Positions 54,349 to 64,000 of a stretch of DNA of 64,000 nucleotides are shown here, in pieces. Below the pieces are notes generated by a model. The model worked only from the letters and a program-made list of their open reading frames with translations, did no database searches and was not told the origin of the DNA. Made by a program: the position numbers and the translations under genes. Positions within the stretch are counted from its first letter, which is position 1; every line of letters starts with the position of its first letter. Source of the stretch: an uncultured Bacteroidales bacterium (GTDB lineage Bacteria; Bacteroidota; Bacteroidia; Bacteroidales; Bacteroidaceae). The stretch covers positions 1 to 64,000 of the forward strand of contig CADCLN010000005.1 in the NCBI GenBank assembly GCA_902802265.1, in the 5' to 3' direction.

Positions 54349-56156
54349 ACCTTTTCCTTTTGATGCAGAAAATAGCACCCTACGTGCAGCCCTACCGCTG
54401 GTGGGTCGTGGCCACGTTGGTGCTTACGCTGATGGGTTCACTCATCGCGCAGGTCAACGCCGTGGTGCTCGACCGCACGGTGGATGCCATTAACGCCCTG
54501 CTTGTGCCCGAAGGCTTCGATTGGAGCCAGGCAGCCCACATCTTGGTGGTCATCAGCGTGGTTCTGCTCGGAAAAGAAGTGTTGGCGGCACTGATTCGCT
54601 ATGCACAGAACTATTTTGGGGAACGAATGCGCATCATGGTCAGCAAAGACCTCTCGCAGGCTGTGGTTGACCGCATCCTCAGCTACCGCATGGCATTCTT
54701 CCTTCAGTCGGGAAACGAAACCGGACGGTTGCAAGCCCGCATCGACCAGGGTGTGGGCAGCCTTTCCTCCACCGTGCAAAGCGTGTTTATCGACCTGCTC
54801 CCCCTGTTTACTAGCGCCCTGCTCGCCCTGATTCTGATGTTTGCCGCCAACCTCTATGTGGGCTTGACAGCCTTGTTCATTGTCCCCATCTACATAGCGG
54901 TCACCATTGCCCAGGCACGCAGACTGAAAGGTTGGCGAGTCAATATGCGGAAGTTTCGTGAGATGAAAAGCAATGGCCTGGTGAGCATCCTCGAGAGCAT
55001 GAACGTCATCAAGTCGTTCAACCGTGAATCCATCGAGAGTGAAAAGCAGTGGAACATCCAGACACAGTTCACCGACAACCAGATGCTTGTCCGCAAGACA
55101 TCCTTCCGTTTCGACGGACTGAAAACCCTCGTGCAGCAAGTCGGCACGGTGCTCATCATCATCCTCACCGCCTATCTCGTGTTGATAGGCTACCCAGGTA
55201 TGACCATTGGTAAAATCATGTACCACGTCATGCTCTTTGCCAACGTCACGGCACCCATCACCCAGCTGCAGCGCATCTTCGACTCCCTCAACGATGCCCT
55301 GATTTATGCCGAGGGCTTCTTCGACATCCTCGATGCCGAGGGTGAAACCGAACCATCGGGCACCTACCGCCCCACTGAAATCAAGGGCAACATCCAGCTG
55401 CGGGGTGTGGACTTCACATACCCCAACGGTACGAAAGCGCTCCATAATATAAATATGTGTATAGACAGCGGCAAGATTACCGCATTGGTGGGTTTGTCGG
55501 GTGCAGGAAAATCAACCATTGTCAATCTGTTGGATAAATTCTACGAACCAGACTGCGGCAGCATCCTTCTGGACGGCGTGGATTTGCGGGAATACGACAC
55601 CCGCTATCTGCGCGACCACATCGGACTGGTTTTGCAGAAAAACCACATCTTTGAAGGCACCATCGAGGAAAACATCCGTTACGGAAAACCCGATGCCACG
55701 ACGGAGGAAATCATCGACGCAGCCCGCAAGGCATCCATCTACGACCAAGCCCTGCGCCTGCCCAAAGGCTTGCAGAGTCAGGCCACCGCCCTCAGCGGCG
55801 GTCAGCAGCAGCGCATCGCCATTGCTCGTATGTTCCTGAAGAATCCGCCCATCATCTTCCTCGACGAACCCACCGCCAGCCTTGATGCAGTGGCTACCGA
55901 ACAAATCAAGGCCAGCCTCGATGCCATCAAGGCGGGTTGCACCGTCATCATCATCAGCCACAGCATCTCGCAAATCATCGACAGCGACATGATCTACACC
56001 CTGCGGGAAGGCCGTGTGGAGCAGTCCGGCAACCCCGACGAACTCTACCGGCGCGGCGGCGTTTACAAGGAAATCCTCGATGCTTCCGCCCGCAGCCTGA
56101 ACATCGGCAAACTCGCTCAAACCCTGGGGGCGACGTACACCGAAACGCCCCGATAG
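54345..56156 (+). CDS. ABC exporter (fused membrane and ATPase domains)
   Basis: 603 residues from the ATG at 54345, which overlaps the preceding stop (ATGA); the longer open frame to 54240 lies inside the previous gene and is rejected. The first 330 residues are a six-helix type I exporter domain (RMRIMVSKDLSQAVVDRILS and so on). The ATPase domain has Walker A GLSGAGKST, Q-loop VLQKNHIFEGTI, signature LSGGQQQR, Walker B IIFLDEPTASLD and the switch His in ISHSIS. It is a homodimeric or heterodimeric half exporter for lipid, peptide or drug; the substrate is unknown. Confidence 0.93.
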   Translation: MNLFLLMQKIAPYVQPYRWWVVATLVLTLMGSLIAQVNAVVLDRTVDAINALLVPEGFDWSQAAHILVVISVVLLGKEVLAALIRYAQNYFGERMRIMVSKDLSQAVVDRILSYRMAFFLQSGNETGRLQARIDQGVGSLSSTVQSVFIDLLPLFTSALLALILMFAANLYVGLTALFIVPIYIAVTIAQARRLKGWRVNMRKFREMKSNGLVSILESMNVIKSFNRESIESEKQWNIQTQFTDNQMLVRKTSFRFDGLKTLVQQVGTVLIIILTAYLVLIGYPGMTIGKIMYHVMLFANVTAPITQLQRIFDSLNDALIYAEGFFDILDAEGETEPSGTYRPTEIKGNIQLRGVDFTYPNGTKALHNINMCIDSGKITALVGLSGAGKSTIVNLLDKFYEPDCGSILLDGVDLREYDTRYLRDHIGLVLQKNHIFEGTIEENIRYGKPDATTEEIIDAARKASIYDQALRLPKGLQSQATALSGGQQQRIAIARMFLKNPPIIFLDEPTASLDAVATEQIKASLDAIKAGCTVIIISHSISQIIDSDMIYTLREGRVEQSGNPDELYRRGGVYKEILDASARSLNIGKLAQTLGATYTETPR

Positions 56157-56223
56157 AGCGATTACCGAGAGGGGAGCAAAACTTAACACCTGTTAATTGC
56201 ACGCCTGTTTGCCAAAAAAGTTG

Positions 56224-56231
56224 TACCTTTG
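56224..56231 (+). promoter_or_regulatory. Promoter of the thioesterase-dprA pair
   Basis: GTTGTACCTTTGCG contains TACCTTTG as -7, and TTTGCC near 56206 is the -33. The ATG is at 56258. Confidence 0.7.
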
Positions 56232-56257
56232 CGGCGATATTGATACAACAAGCATAA

Positions 56258-56668
56258 ATGATGGTGAAATATATTTTTGAGTACCGCGACAAAGTGCGCG
56301 ATTATGAGTGTGACTTGCAGGGAATCGTGAACAATGCGAACTATCAGCACTATCTGGAACATGCGCGGCATGAATTTTTGGCGGCACATGGAGTGAGTTT
56401 TGCTGATTTGCATCAGCAGGGCACCGACTGCGTGGTGGCCCGTATCTCGATGCAGTTCAAGGTGCCGCTGAGGAGTAGTGATGAGTGGGTGTGCAAGCTG
56501 TGGGTGAAGAAAGAGACGGTGAAGTGGGTGTTTATGCAGGACGTATATCGGCTGGCCGACATGAAGCTTTGTGTCAGAGGTCAAGTAGATACGGTGTGCC
56601 TGGTGAACGGTGTTTTAGGCGATAGCGAAGAGTTGAACGAGAAGTTCCTGCCGCTGATCAATGGCTAA
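56258..56668 (+). CDS. Hotdog-fold acyl-CoA thioesterase
   Basis: 136 residues of the 4-hydroxybenzoyl-CoA thioesterase/YbgC type. The signature V.DYECDLQGIVNNANYQHYLEHARHEFL contains the Asp/Asn region used in catalysis. It probably hydrolyses acyl-CoA or acyl-ACP thioesters in the cytosol. An ATG three bases later (61) is an equally possible start. The dprA gene follows 6 nt after. Confidence 0.88.
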   Translation: MMVKYIFEYRDKVRDYECDLQGIVNNANYQHYLEHARHEFLAAHGVSFADLHQQGTDCVVARISMQFKVPLRSSDEWVCKLWVKKETVKWVFMQDVYRLADMKLCVRGQVDTVCLVNGVLGDSEELNEKFLPLING

Positions 56669-56674
56669 TACGTA

Positions 56675-57802
56675 ATGGATGCAGAGAAAGAGATTTTGTA
56701 CACCATCGCATTGACGCAGGTGAAGGGTGTGGGTGTATACCAGGCTCGACTGTTGTATGAACGAGCCGGAAGTGCCACTACGCTGTTTGAGAATCATCGT
56801 AACTTGCTGGATGTCATTCCAGATGCAAGGCCCGAACTGGTCAACTTGATGAAAGATGTGGATTTGCCGTTGAAGCGAGCTGAACAGGAACTGGAGTTTA
56901 TGGCGGGAAAGGCTGTGCAATGTATCACGTGCAGGGATGCACGTTACCCACAGCGGTTGCAGGAGTGTCAAGATGCGCCGTTAGTGCTTTATTTCTGTGG
57001 TTGTTCAGATTTGAACAAACCTCGCGTAATCAGCATGGTAGGTACACGGCGATGCACCAATTATGGGCGTGATATCTGTAGTGACTTTATGAAACAACTG
57101 AAGGAGGCAGACCCCGACATTCTGGTGGTGAGCGGGTTGGCTTACGGCATTGACATCTGTTCGCATCGGGCAGCATTGGCCAACGGTATGGATACGGTGG
57201 CAGTGATGGCGCATGGATTGGACAGAGTCTATCCATCGCTACATCGCAAAACGGCGGTGGAAATGACACGACAAGGTGGACTGCTGACGGAATATCCGTC
57301 GGGAACTACGCCAGAAAAGGGTAATTTTGTGCAGCGAAACCGCATTGTGGCAGGACTGAGCGATGCAACCATTGTGGTGGAAAGTGCTGAGAAGGGCGGT
57401 TCGCTCATTACGGCTAATTTAGCAAACAGCTATGGCCGCGAAGTGTTTGCCTTTCCTGGAAGGATTTACGATGCGTATAGCATGGGCTGTAACCGCATTA
57501 TTCAGAACGAAATGGCCCGACCAATACGTTCTGCCGCAGATTTGTTTGCCATCATGAACTGGAAACCGAAGGGTGGTGAACCTAAGCCGAAGCAACAAGA
57601 TTTATTCCTTGATTTGACGGACAAGCAACGCAGGGTGGTGGATGTGTTGAAAACGGCAGACGATGTGGCTATCAGCCAAGTTGTGACAGAAACAGGAATG
57701 CCGTTCAGCGAAATCAGTGTGCTGATGTTTGAACTGGAAAACATGGGTATGGTGGATTTTGTGGGGGCTACTCGCTATCGTTTGTTGCGCAGAAATGTAT
57801 AA
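56675..57802 (+). CDS. dprA: DNA processing protein DprA (Smf)
   Basis: 375 residues. DprA loads RecA onto incoming single-stranded DNA during natural transformation. The N-terminal helix-hairpin region (VKGVGVYQARLL) precedes the Rossmann-like core: SMVGTRRCTNYG, SGLAYGIDICSHRAAL, GLLTEYPSGTTPEKGNFVQRNRIVAGLSDATIVVES and SLITANLA. A winged-helix C-terminal domain (about 310-370) is present. It follows the thioesterase gene directly. The protein is complete, so uptake of DNA fragments is plausible. Confidence 0.96.
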   Translation: MDAEKEILYTIALTQVKGVGVYQARLLYERAGSATTLFENHRNLLDVIPDARPELVNLMKDVDLPLKRAEQELEFMAGKAVQCITCRDARYPQRLQECQDAPLVLYFCGCSDLNKPRVISMVGTRRCTNYGRDICSDFMKQLKEADPDILVVSGLAYGIDICSHRAALANGMDTVAVMAHGLDRVYPSLHRKTAVEMTRQGGLLTEYPSGTTPEKGNFVQRNRIVAGLSDATIVVESAEKGGSLITANLANSYGREVFAFPGRIYDAYSMGCNRIIQNEMARPIRSAADLFAIMNWKPKGGEPKPKQQDLFLDLTDKQRRVVDVLKTADDVAISQVVTETGMPFSEISVLMFELENMGMVDFVGATRYRLLRRNV

Positions 57803-57817
57803 AAAATGCAAAATGCA

Positions 57818-57857
57818 ATGCGGTAAATGGTAAATAGTAAATAGTAAATAGTAAATT
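57818..57857 (+). repeat. Heptamer array before the FKBP promoter
   Basis: GGTAAAT/AGTAAAT heptamers, five units, end a few bases before TTGTACCTTTG. The array occupies the region where the -33 element would be. Confidence 0.88.
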
Positions 57858-57862
57858 TGTTG

Positions 57863-57870
57863 TACCTTTG
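57863..57870 (+). promoter_or_regulatory. Promoter of the FKBP gene pair
   Basis: TACCTTTG followed by CA as -7; the ATG is at 57923. Confidence 0.75.
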
Positions 57871-57922
57871 CAGCCGCAAAAACAACCATTTAGTAATTTA
57901 TAACTGATAAATTTAGAAGACA

Positions 57923-58783
57923 ATGAAAAAAATCATGATGATGGCAGCCGTCGCTGTGTCTGCCATGACTTTTACTGCCTGCAACAAGGCTGGTAAAGTG
58001 AGTTTGAAATCGGATGTTGACTCTATCGCCTACCATTTCGGTCTTGCTCAGTCTCAGGGCTTGAAACAGTACATGACGATGCAGCTCGGTGTGGATTCTG
58101 CATACATTGACGAGTTCATCAAGGGTATGAAGGAAGGTGCCGTGAACGAGGCTAACCCCAAGAAGGAGGCTTACATGAAAGGTATGGAAGTGGGCAGGCA
58201 GGTACAGCAGATGGCAAAGGGTCTGAGCGACGAAGTGTTTGCAGGAGACTCAACCCAGAGCATCAGCGTGAACACCGTTTTGGCGGGTCTGGTTGCGGGT
58301 TTGAACGGCACAGACACACTGAGTGCAGAGGCTGCTTACGCCAAGTTCAATGAAAAGCTGGAGCCAGTGCGCACAGCCAACATGGAGAAGCAGTACGGCG
58401 ACAACAAGAAGGCTGGCGAGAAGTATCTGGCTGAAAACAAGAAGAAAGAAGGTGTGAAGGTAACTCCTTCTGGCATTCAGTACAAGGTGCTGGTAGAAGG
58501 CAAGGGTGCCCTCCCCACCGATACATCAACCGTGAAAGTCCACTATGAAGGAAAGCTCATTGACGGTACCAAGTTCGACAGCAGCTACGACCGCAACCAG
58601 CCCTTCGAGGTGAACTTGGCTGCTCCGCGTGTCATTCCTGGATGGGTTGAGGTTTTGAAGCTGATGCCGGCAGGTTCGAAGTGGGAGGTGGTTATTCCGC
58701 AGGATCAGGCTTACGGTGCTCAGAACATGGGTCAGATTAAGCCCTTCTCAACACTTATCTTTACGATTGAAGTAGTAAAATAA
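57923..58783 (+). CDS. FKBP-type peptidyl-prolyl isomerase, lipoprotein
   Basis: 286 residues. The N-terminus ends in FTAC (Cys20), a lipobox, so it is probably an envelope lipoprotein. The Mip/FkpA-like N-terminal dimerisation helices (about 30-175) precede an FKBP domain (about 180-286) with [32 protein letters not shown] and PGWVEVLKLMPAGSKWEVVIP. It catalyses proline isomerisation and acts as a chaperone in the periplasm. The next gene, 12 nt on, is a paralogue. Confidence 0.94.
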   Translation: MKKIMMMAAVAVSAMTFTACNKAGKVSLKSDVDSIAYHFGLAQSQGLKQYMTMQLGVDSAYIDEFIKGMKEGAVNEANPKKEAYMKGMEVGRQVQQMAKGLSDEVFAGDSTQSISVNTVLAGLVAGLNGTDTLSAEAAYAKFNEKLEPVRTANMEKQYGDNKKAGEKYLAENKKKEGVKVTPSGIQYKVLVEGKGALPTDTSTVKVHYEGKLIDGTKFDSSYDRNQPFEVNLAAPRVIPGWVEVLKLMPAGSKWEVVIPQDQAYGAQNMGQIKPFSTLIFTIEVVK

Positions 58784-58795
58784 TCATTATAAGTA

Positions 58796-59920
58796 ATGAA
58801 AAGACTGAATATTCTTATTGCAGCGCTTGCTATGACAGGCGCTGCTTTTGCGCAGACAACCGCAAAGGACAGTATTGCTGCTGCCAAGGCTGCAGCGAAG
58901 GAAAAGATTGCTGCCGAGAAGTTGGCAGCTAAGGAACGTGCTCTCGCCGAAAAGGCGGCTAAAGCCCAGAAGGCTGCTGACCTGAAGGCATTCATAGAGA
59001 AGCAGAAGCAGGATTTGGCTGCTTTCAAGGAGGGGCAGAAGGCTTCGGGTGCAGCTCAGTTTGCCATGCCAGCCCTCCAGCTGACGACCCACGACGACAG
59101 CATTGCCCACATCTTCGGCATTGCTCAGAGCAACGGTCTGAAGCAGTATCTCGTGGCTCAGCTGAATGTTGACACAACCTATATCAACGACTTCTGCCGT
59201 GGTGTCCTTGACCGCACCAGTGTGGACCCCAACAACAAGCAGCTTGCTGCCTACAATGCCGGCGGACAGATTGGCAGTCAGATCATGAGCATGGCTCAGA
59301 ATTTTTCGAAAGACTATTATGAGGCAGACCCCGACAAGTCGGTTGACCCCAAGATTGTGGCTCACGGCATTTTGCAGGGTTTGATGGAACAGGGCGAAAT
59401 GAAGGCTGACAGTGCCGGACGGGTGTTCCAGAAGGCTTTGACAGAACGCCAGGCAGAGAACAAGGAACGTCTCTACGGTGAAAACCGCCGTGCCGGTGAG
59501 AAATTCCTGGAGGAAAACAAGCGGAAGGAAGGTGTCGTCACCCTGCCATCGGGCCTTCAGTATAAAGTCATCACCGAGGGAACGGGCGAAAAGCCAAAGG
59601 CCACTGACAAAGTGAAGGTGAATTACGAAGGAAAGCTCATCGACGGCACCGTGTTCGACAGCAGCATCAAGCGCGGTCAGCCAGCCACGTTCCAGGTGAG
59701 CCAAGTCATCAAGGGATGGACAGAGGCATTGAAGCTGATGCCCGTCGGTTCGAAGTGGGAAATCTACATCCCCTACCAGTTGGCTTACGGCGACCGTGCC
59801 ACGGGGAAGGACATCAAGCCTTACTCCGCCCTGACCTTCTCGGTAGAGTTGCTGGACATCGAAACGCCTGCCAAGAAGAAGGCGGCAGAGCCAGCAGTCG
59901 TGCCAACCCCAAAGAAGTAA
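58796..59920 (+). CDS. FKBP-type peptidyl-prolyl isomerase, secreted, with Ala/Lys/Glu coiled coil
   Basis: 374 residues with a signal peptide (to about 20, AFAQ). Residues about 24-85 are an Ala/Lys/Glu-rich helix ([18 protein letters not shown]) absent from the upstream paralogue. The FkpA-like dimerisation region and an FKBP domain (about 245-350; [40 protein letters not shown]) follow. The C-terminus is a short Lys/Pro tail. It probably works on the same periplasmic clients as the lipoprotein paralogue, the coiled coil perhaps spanning to the cell wall (inference). Confidence 0.93.
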   Translation: MKRLNILIAALAMTGAAFAQTTAKDSIAAAKAAAKEKIAAEKLAAKERALAEKAAKAQKAADLKAFIEKQKQDLAAFKEGQKASGAAQFAMPALQLTTHDDSIAHIFGIAQSNGLKQYLVAQLNVDTTYINDFCRGVLDRTSVDPNNKQLAAYNAGGQIGSQIMSMAQNFSKDYYEADPDKSVDPKIVAHGILQGLMEQGEMKADSAGRVFQKALTERQAENKERLYGENRRAGEKFLEENKRKEGVVTLPSGLQYKVITEGTGEKPKATDKVKVNYEGKLIDGTVFDSSIKRGQPATFQVSQVIKGWTEALKLMPVGSKWEIYIPYQLAYGDRATGKDIKPYSALTFSVELLDIETPAKKKAAEPAVVPTPKK

Positions 59921-59950
59921 GCTGAGCGAACAGAAAAGAACAATTTTTCA

Positions 59951-59958
59951 TACATTTG
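59951..59958 (+). promoter_or_regulatory. First TACATTTG promoter-like site upstream of the Lrp gene
   Basis: TACATTTG followed by CA, an exact -7 match, immediately before a strong hairpin (59963-60009). Confidence 0.5.
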
Positions 59959-59962
59959 CAGC

Positions 59963-60009
59963 AAAAACGCCCCATTTTTATGTTTTTTCTCATAAAAATG
60001 AGGTGTTTT
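59963..60009. terminator. Hairpin between FKBP genes and the Lrp gene
   Basis: AAAACGCCCCATTTTTATG pairs with CATAAAAATGAGGTGTTTT over 19 positions with one mismatch and one G-T pair; the loop is TTTTTTCT and TTTTTG follows the stem. It may end the FKBP transcript, or prematurely end a short RNA from the promoter-like site at 59951. Confidence 0.6.
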
Positions 60010-60023
60010 TGATTTAAAATCCC

Positions 60024-60031
60024 TACATTTG
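60024..60031 (+). promoter_or_regulatory. Promoter of the Lrp-family gene
   Basis: TACATTTG followed by CT as -7. A TTG start codon in frame at 60029 belongs to this element, so the coding start must lie downstream (60047 or 60053). Confidence 0.65.
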
Positions 60032-60052
60032 CTGTTAAATTGTAAAATGACT

Positions 60053-60574
60053 ATGGAAAAAATAGACAAACTTGACAAGCAAATCATGGAGATCATCTCC
60101 AACAACGCACGTATTCCATTCAAAGACGTGGCTGCCGTATGCGGTGTTTCACGGGCTGCCATCCACCAGCGTGTTCAGCGGCTCATCGACATGAACGTCA
60201 TCACGGGTTCGGGCTATCACATCAGTCCCAAGAGTCTGGGTTACAAAACCTGCACCTACGTCGGCATCAAACTCGAAAAGGGGTCCATGTATGCCAGGGT
60301 GGTGGACGAACTGAAACTCATCCCCGAAGTGGTGGAGTGTCATTACACCACGGGTCCCTACACCATGCTGATAAAACTCTATGCCCGCGATAACGAACAG
60401 CTCATGGAGTTGCTCAACCGCAGGATTCAGGGCATTCACGGTGTGGATTCCACCGAAACCCTGATTTCGCTCGACCAGAGCATCAGGAAGCAGGTGCCCA
60501 TCCATGTGGAAGAGGTAGAACCACTGCCCACCAAGGGCGGGAAAGCCAAAATCATATTGGCAGAAGATGAGTGA
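60053..60574 (+). CDS. Lrp/AsnC-family transcription regulator
   Basis: 173 residues from the ATG at 60053 (MEKIDKLD); an ATG at 60047 is also possible. The N-terminal winged helix (about 1-50) carries the helix-turn-helix FKDVAAVCGVSRAAIHQRVQRL. The C-terminal RAM/AsnC ligand-binding domain spans about 65-145 (TCTYVGIKLEKG, VVECHYTTGPYTMLIKLYARDN). It is probably an amino-acid-responsive regulator. The 3' end overlaps the next small gene by 8 nt. Confidence 0.93.
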   Translation: MEKIDKLDKQIMEIISNNARIPFKDVAAVCGVSRAAIHQRVQRLIDMNVITGSGYHISPKSLGYKTCTYVGIKLEKGSMYARVVDELKLIPEVVECHYTTGPYTMLIKLYARDNEQLMELLNRRIQGIHGVDSTETLISLDQSIRKQVPIHVEEVEPLPTKGGKAKIILAEDE

Positions 60575-60761
60575 CGGAAACTTCAACCGCCAGCTGCTTC
60601 CCAAGACGGAACTTGCCTCGGGAATCAGGGCTGGAAAAGCACAGATGAGGCAGAAAGCGGAACAAGCCTTCTGCGCTGTGCTGTCAAAATACTTTTCTTC
60701 AGAATCGCAAAGCCGACAAAACGAAATCAAAGCCTATTTTATGGATATGCTAAGAAATTAA
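60567..60761 (+). CDS. Small conserved-looking protein downstream of Lrp gene
   Basis: 64 residues, soluble, starting MSDGNFNRQLLPKTELASG and continuing with a basic helix. It overlaps the Lrp-type gene by 8 nt, so its translation is coupled. I associate this kind of N-terminus with short Bacteroidetes proteins found beside Lrp genes, but no function is known. Its last codons form the 5' arm of a strong terminator. Confidence 0.7.
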   Translation: MSDGNFNRQLLPKTELASGIRAGKAQMRQKAEQAFCAVLSKYFSSESQSRQNEIKAYFMDMLRN

Positions 60762-60786
60762 ACCCCTTCTTAGCATATTTTTTTGT
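60745..60786 (+). terminator. Rho-independent terminator of the Lrp operon
   Basis: ATATGCTAAGAA (60745-60756) pairs perfectly with TTCTTAGCATAT (60767-60778), followed by TTTTTTTG. The 5' arm overlaps the final codons of the 64-residue gene. Confidence 0.9.
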
Positions 60787-60815
60787 TTTTGCTTGCAAGA
60801 ATGCTCCAAATCAAT

Positions 60816-60823
60816 TATTTTTG
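60816..60823 (+). promoter_or_regulatory. Promoter of the frd operon
   Basis: TATTTTTG followed by CA as -7, with TTGC near 60789-60795 as -33. The leader before the ATG at 60956 is about 125 nt. Confidence 0.6.
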
Positions 60824-60955
60824 CAAATCTTTACACATCTTTTATATATTATAGTCCCTCCGTGGCTGTGTTGGAAAGGGGTGTGTCACAGATTCCCCCA
60901 AAGCGATAAAAACCAATAAACAACTTTATTAATCATTCTTTAAAACAAACATTTT

Positions 60956-61672
60956 ATGTGGTTATGTAACTCTTCAATCGGAAGGAAAGTAGTAATGTCC
61001 GTAACGGGCCTTGCGCTTGTACTCTTCCTCACGTTTCATGCGTGCATGAACGTAGTTGCACTCTTCAGTGCTGAGGCATACAACCAGATTTGTGAATTGC
61101 TCGGTTCAAATTGGTACGCCATTGCCGCCACCAGTGCATTGGCAGCCCTCGTTGCCATTCACATCATCTATGCCTTTATCCTTACCATCCAGAATCGGAA
61201 AGCACGCGGCAACAACAAATACGCCGTGACCGACAAGCCTGGAAAAGTGGAATGGGCCAGCCAGAACATGCTCGTGCTGGGCATCATCATCATTCTGGGT
61301 GTGCTGCTCCACCTCTTCAACTTCTGGTACAACATGATGTTTGCCGAAATCGCAGGCATCGAAAACCTCAAGCATGGGCCCACCGACGGCTTTGCATGGA
61401 TTCAGGAAACCTTCTCCAACCCCCTCTACGTCGTGCTCTACCTCATCTGGATTGTTGCCATCTGGTTCCACCTCACCCACGGCATCTGGTCTGGCGTGCA
61501 GACACTTGGCTGGAGCGGTCACACATGGTTCAACCGCTGGAAATGCATCAGCCAGATATGGGCTACCATCGTCATGGGCCTCTTCGCCCTCGTTGCCCTC
61601 GCCTTTGCCTTCTGCCCCGACTGCCTCGGCGGTTTCGAGGGAAAAGTAGTTCCTTTTGAAATGGCATTTTAA
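60956..61672 (+). CDS. frdC: Fumarate reductase/succinate dehydrogenase cytochrome b subunit
   Basis: 238 residues with five hydrophobic helices, the di-haem cytochrome b type that anchors the enzyme in the inner membrane and exchanges electrons with menaquinone. Histidines suited to haem binding lie in the helices (FHACMN, IHIIY, LHLFNFW, WFHLTHGIWSG). First gene of the frdCAB operon; in these anaerobes the complex reduces fumarate to succinate. Confidence 0.94.
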   Translation: MWLCNSSIGRKVVMSVTGLALVLFLTFHACMNVVALFSAEAYNQICELLGSNWYAIAATSALAALVAIHIIYAFILTIQNRKARGNNKYAVTDKPGKVEWASQNMLVLGIIIILGVLLHLFNFWYNMMFAEIAGIENLKHGPTDGFAWIQETFSNPLYVVLYLIWIVAIWFHLTHGIWSGVQTLGWSGHTWFNRWKCISQIWATIVMGLFALVALAFAFCPDCLGGFEGKVVPFEMAF

Positions 61673-61681
61673 GGAAGATCA

Positions 61682-61760
61682 AAAGACCCCCTCTAACTCC
61701 CCCTCTATGGGGAGAAAGTAAATAGTAAATAGTAAATGGTAAATAGTAAATAGAAAATAA
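61682..61760 (+). repeat. CCCCCTCTAACTCC element plus heptamer array between frdC and frdA
   Basis: GACCCCCTCTAACTCCCCCT with CTATGGGGAG (61685-61712) is followed by AGTAAAT/GGTAAAT heptamers (61717-61757) up to the frdA start at 61765. The order is the same as before the GH127 gene (11219-11326). Confidence 0.88.
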
Positions 61761-61764
61761 AATT

Positions 61765-63747
<1,983 letters not shown>

Positions 63748-63753
63748 CACACC

Positions 63754-64000
63754 ATGGCAGAAAAAATACTGAAACACTTCACAGTAAAATACTGGAAGCA
63801 AAACGGGCCCAAGGACACCGGCCATTTTGAAGAAAAAACAATGAAAGACATCCCAGGCGACACCTCCTTCCTCGAAATGCTCGACATCCTCAACGAGCAA
63901 CTCATCGAAGAAGGCAAAGAGCCCTTCGTGTTTGACCACGACTGCCGCGAAGGCATCTGCGGCATGTGCTCCCTCTACATCAACGGCACACCCCACGGCA
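63754..64000 (+). CDS. frdB: Fumarate reductase/succinate dehydrogenase iron-sulfur subunit, 5' part
   Basis: The first 82 residues are present; the window ends inside the gene. The 2Fe-2S ligand region CREGICGMCS near the end of the visible part is diagnostic. It transfers electrons between the cytochrome b and flavoprotein subunits and completes the frdCAB operon. Confidence 0.95.
   Translation, partial: MAEKILKHFTVKYWKQNGPKDTGHFEEKTMKDIPGDTSFLEMLDILNEQLIEEGKEPFVFDHDCREGICGMCSLYINGTPHG

Overview
The window reads as chromosomal DNA of a Bacteroidales bacterium, most likely a Prevotella-type (Prevotellaceae) anaerobe. Supporting signs are the Bacteroidetes promoter word TAnnTTTG before most operons, weak Shine-Dalgarno sequences, a single-chain PurL, the carboxynorspermidine-type dehydrogenase next to recA, the acpP-fabF-rnc order, the parE-coaD-S41 peptidase order, and a three-subunit Bacteroides-type fumarate reductase. 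Gene density is high. I see no phage, transposase, CRISPR array or SusC/SusD pair. One tRNA (Asn, GTT) is present.

Layout. 1-3.6 kb: start of one secreted protein and a large secreted multi-module protein. 4-7.6 kb: metY, a saccharopine-dehydrogenase-family gene and recA, read leftward. 7.75 kb: tRNA-Asn. 7.9-16.2 kb: a glycan-degrading locus with a GH98 endo-glycosidase (leftward) divergent from a GH127 arabinofuranosidase and a FISUMP/FGE-like secreted protein. 16.5-21.7 kb: purL, a small membrane protein and an OmpA-type porin. 21.9-25.3 kb: divergent metG and a GT9 glycosyltransferase. 25.3-32.4 kb: a leftward four-gene overlapping operon (GH3-type acyl-adenylating enzyme, Ig-like lipoprotein, S41 protease, CotH-dockerin protein). 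32.5-35.7 kb: acpP, fabF and an RNase III-HAD fusion. 36.1-38.9 kb: rpsO, a methyltransferase and a convergent secreted transglutaminase. 39-44 kb: CHASE2 sensor, small secreted protein and secreted TPR-CHAT (caspase-like) protein. 44.5-48.5 kb: EmrAB/TolC-type efflux operon. 49-56.2 kb: parE, coaD, S41 protease, DUF4861 protein and ABC exporter. 56.3-64 kb: thioesterase, dprA, two FKBP isomerases, an Lrp/AsnC regulator with a small partner, and the frdCAB operon, cut by the window end.

The most unusual content lies between and at the edges of genes. (1) Two arrays of tandem dyad-symmetric units, spaced 22 nt (16211-16320) and 21 nt (44152-44235), that is, about two DNA helical turns. (2) A promoter cassette in which heptamers of the ATGGTAA type run into an identical 20-nt block ending in the -7 element TACCTTTG; it occurs four times and drives four unrelated operons. 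(3) Further intergenic repeat families (ACAGATTAC-type, GAAGAAT-type, CCCCCTCTAACTCC-type), which in one case are translated as the signal peptide of the CHAT protein, in another supply the likely GTG start of coaD, and a similar low-complexity stretch is inserted in RNase III. (4) Four secreted proteins carry dockerin-like DGDG...DIT..I..YL modules although no scaffoldin is in view. (5) The CHASE2 / small secreted protein / TPR-CHAT operon is the best candidate for an undescribed protein system.
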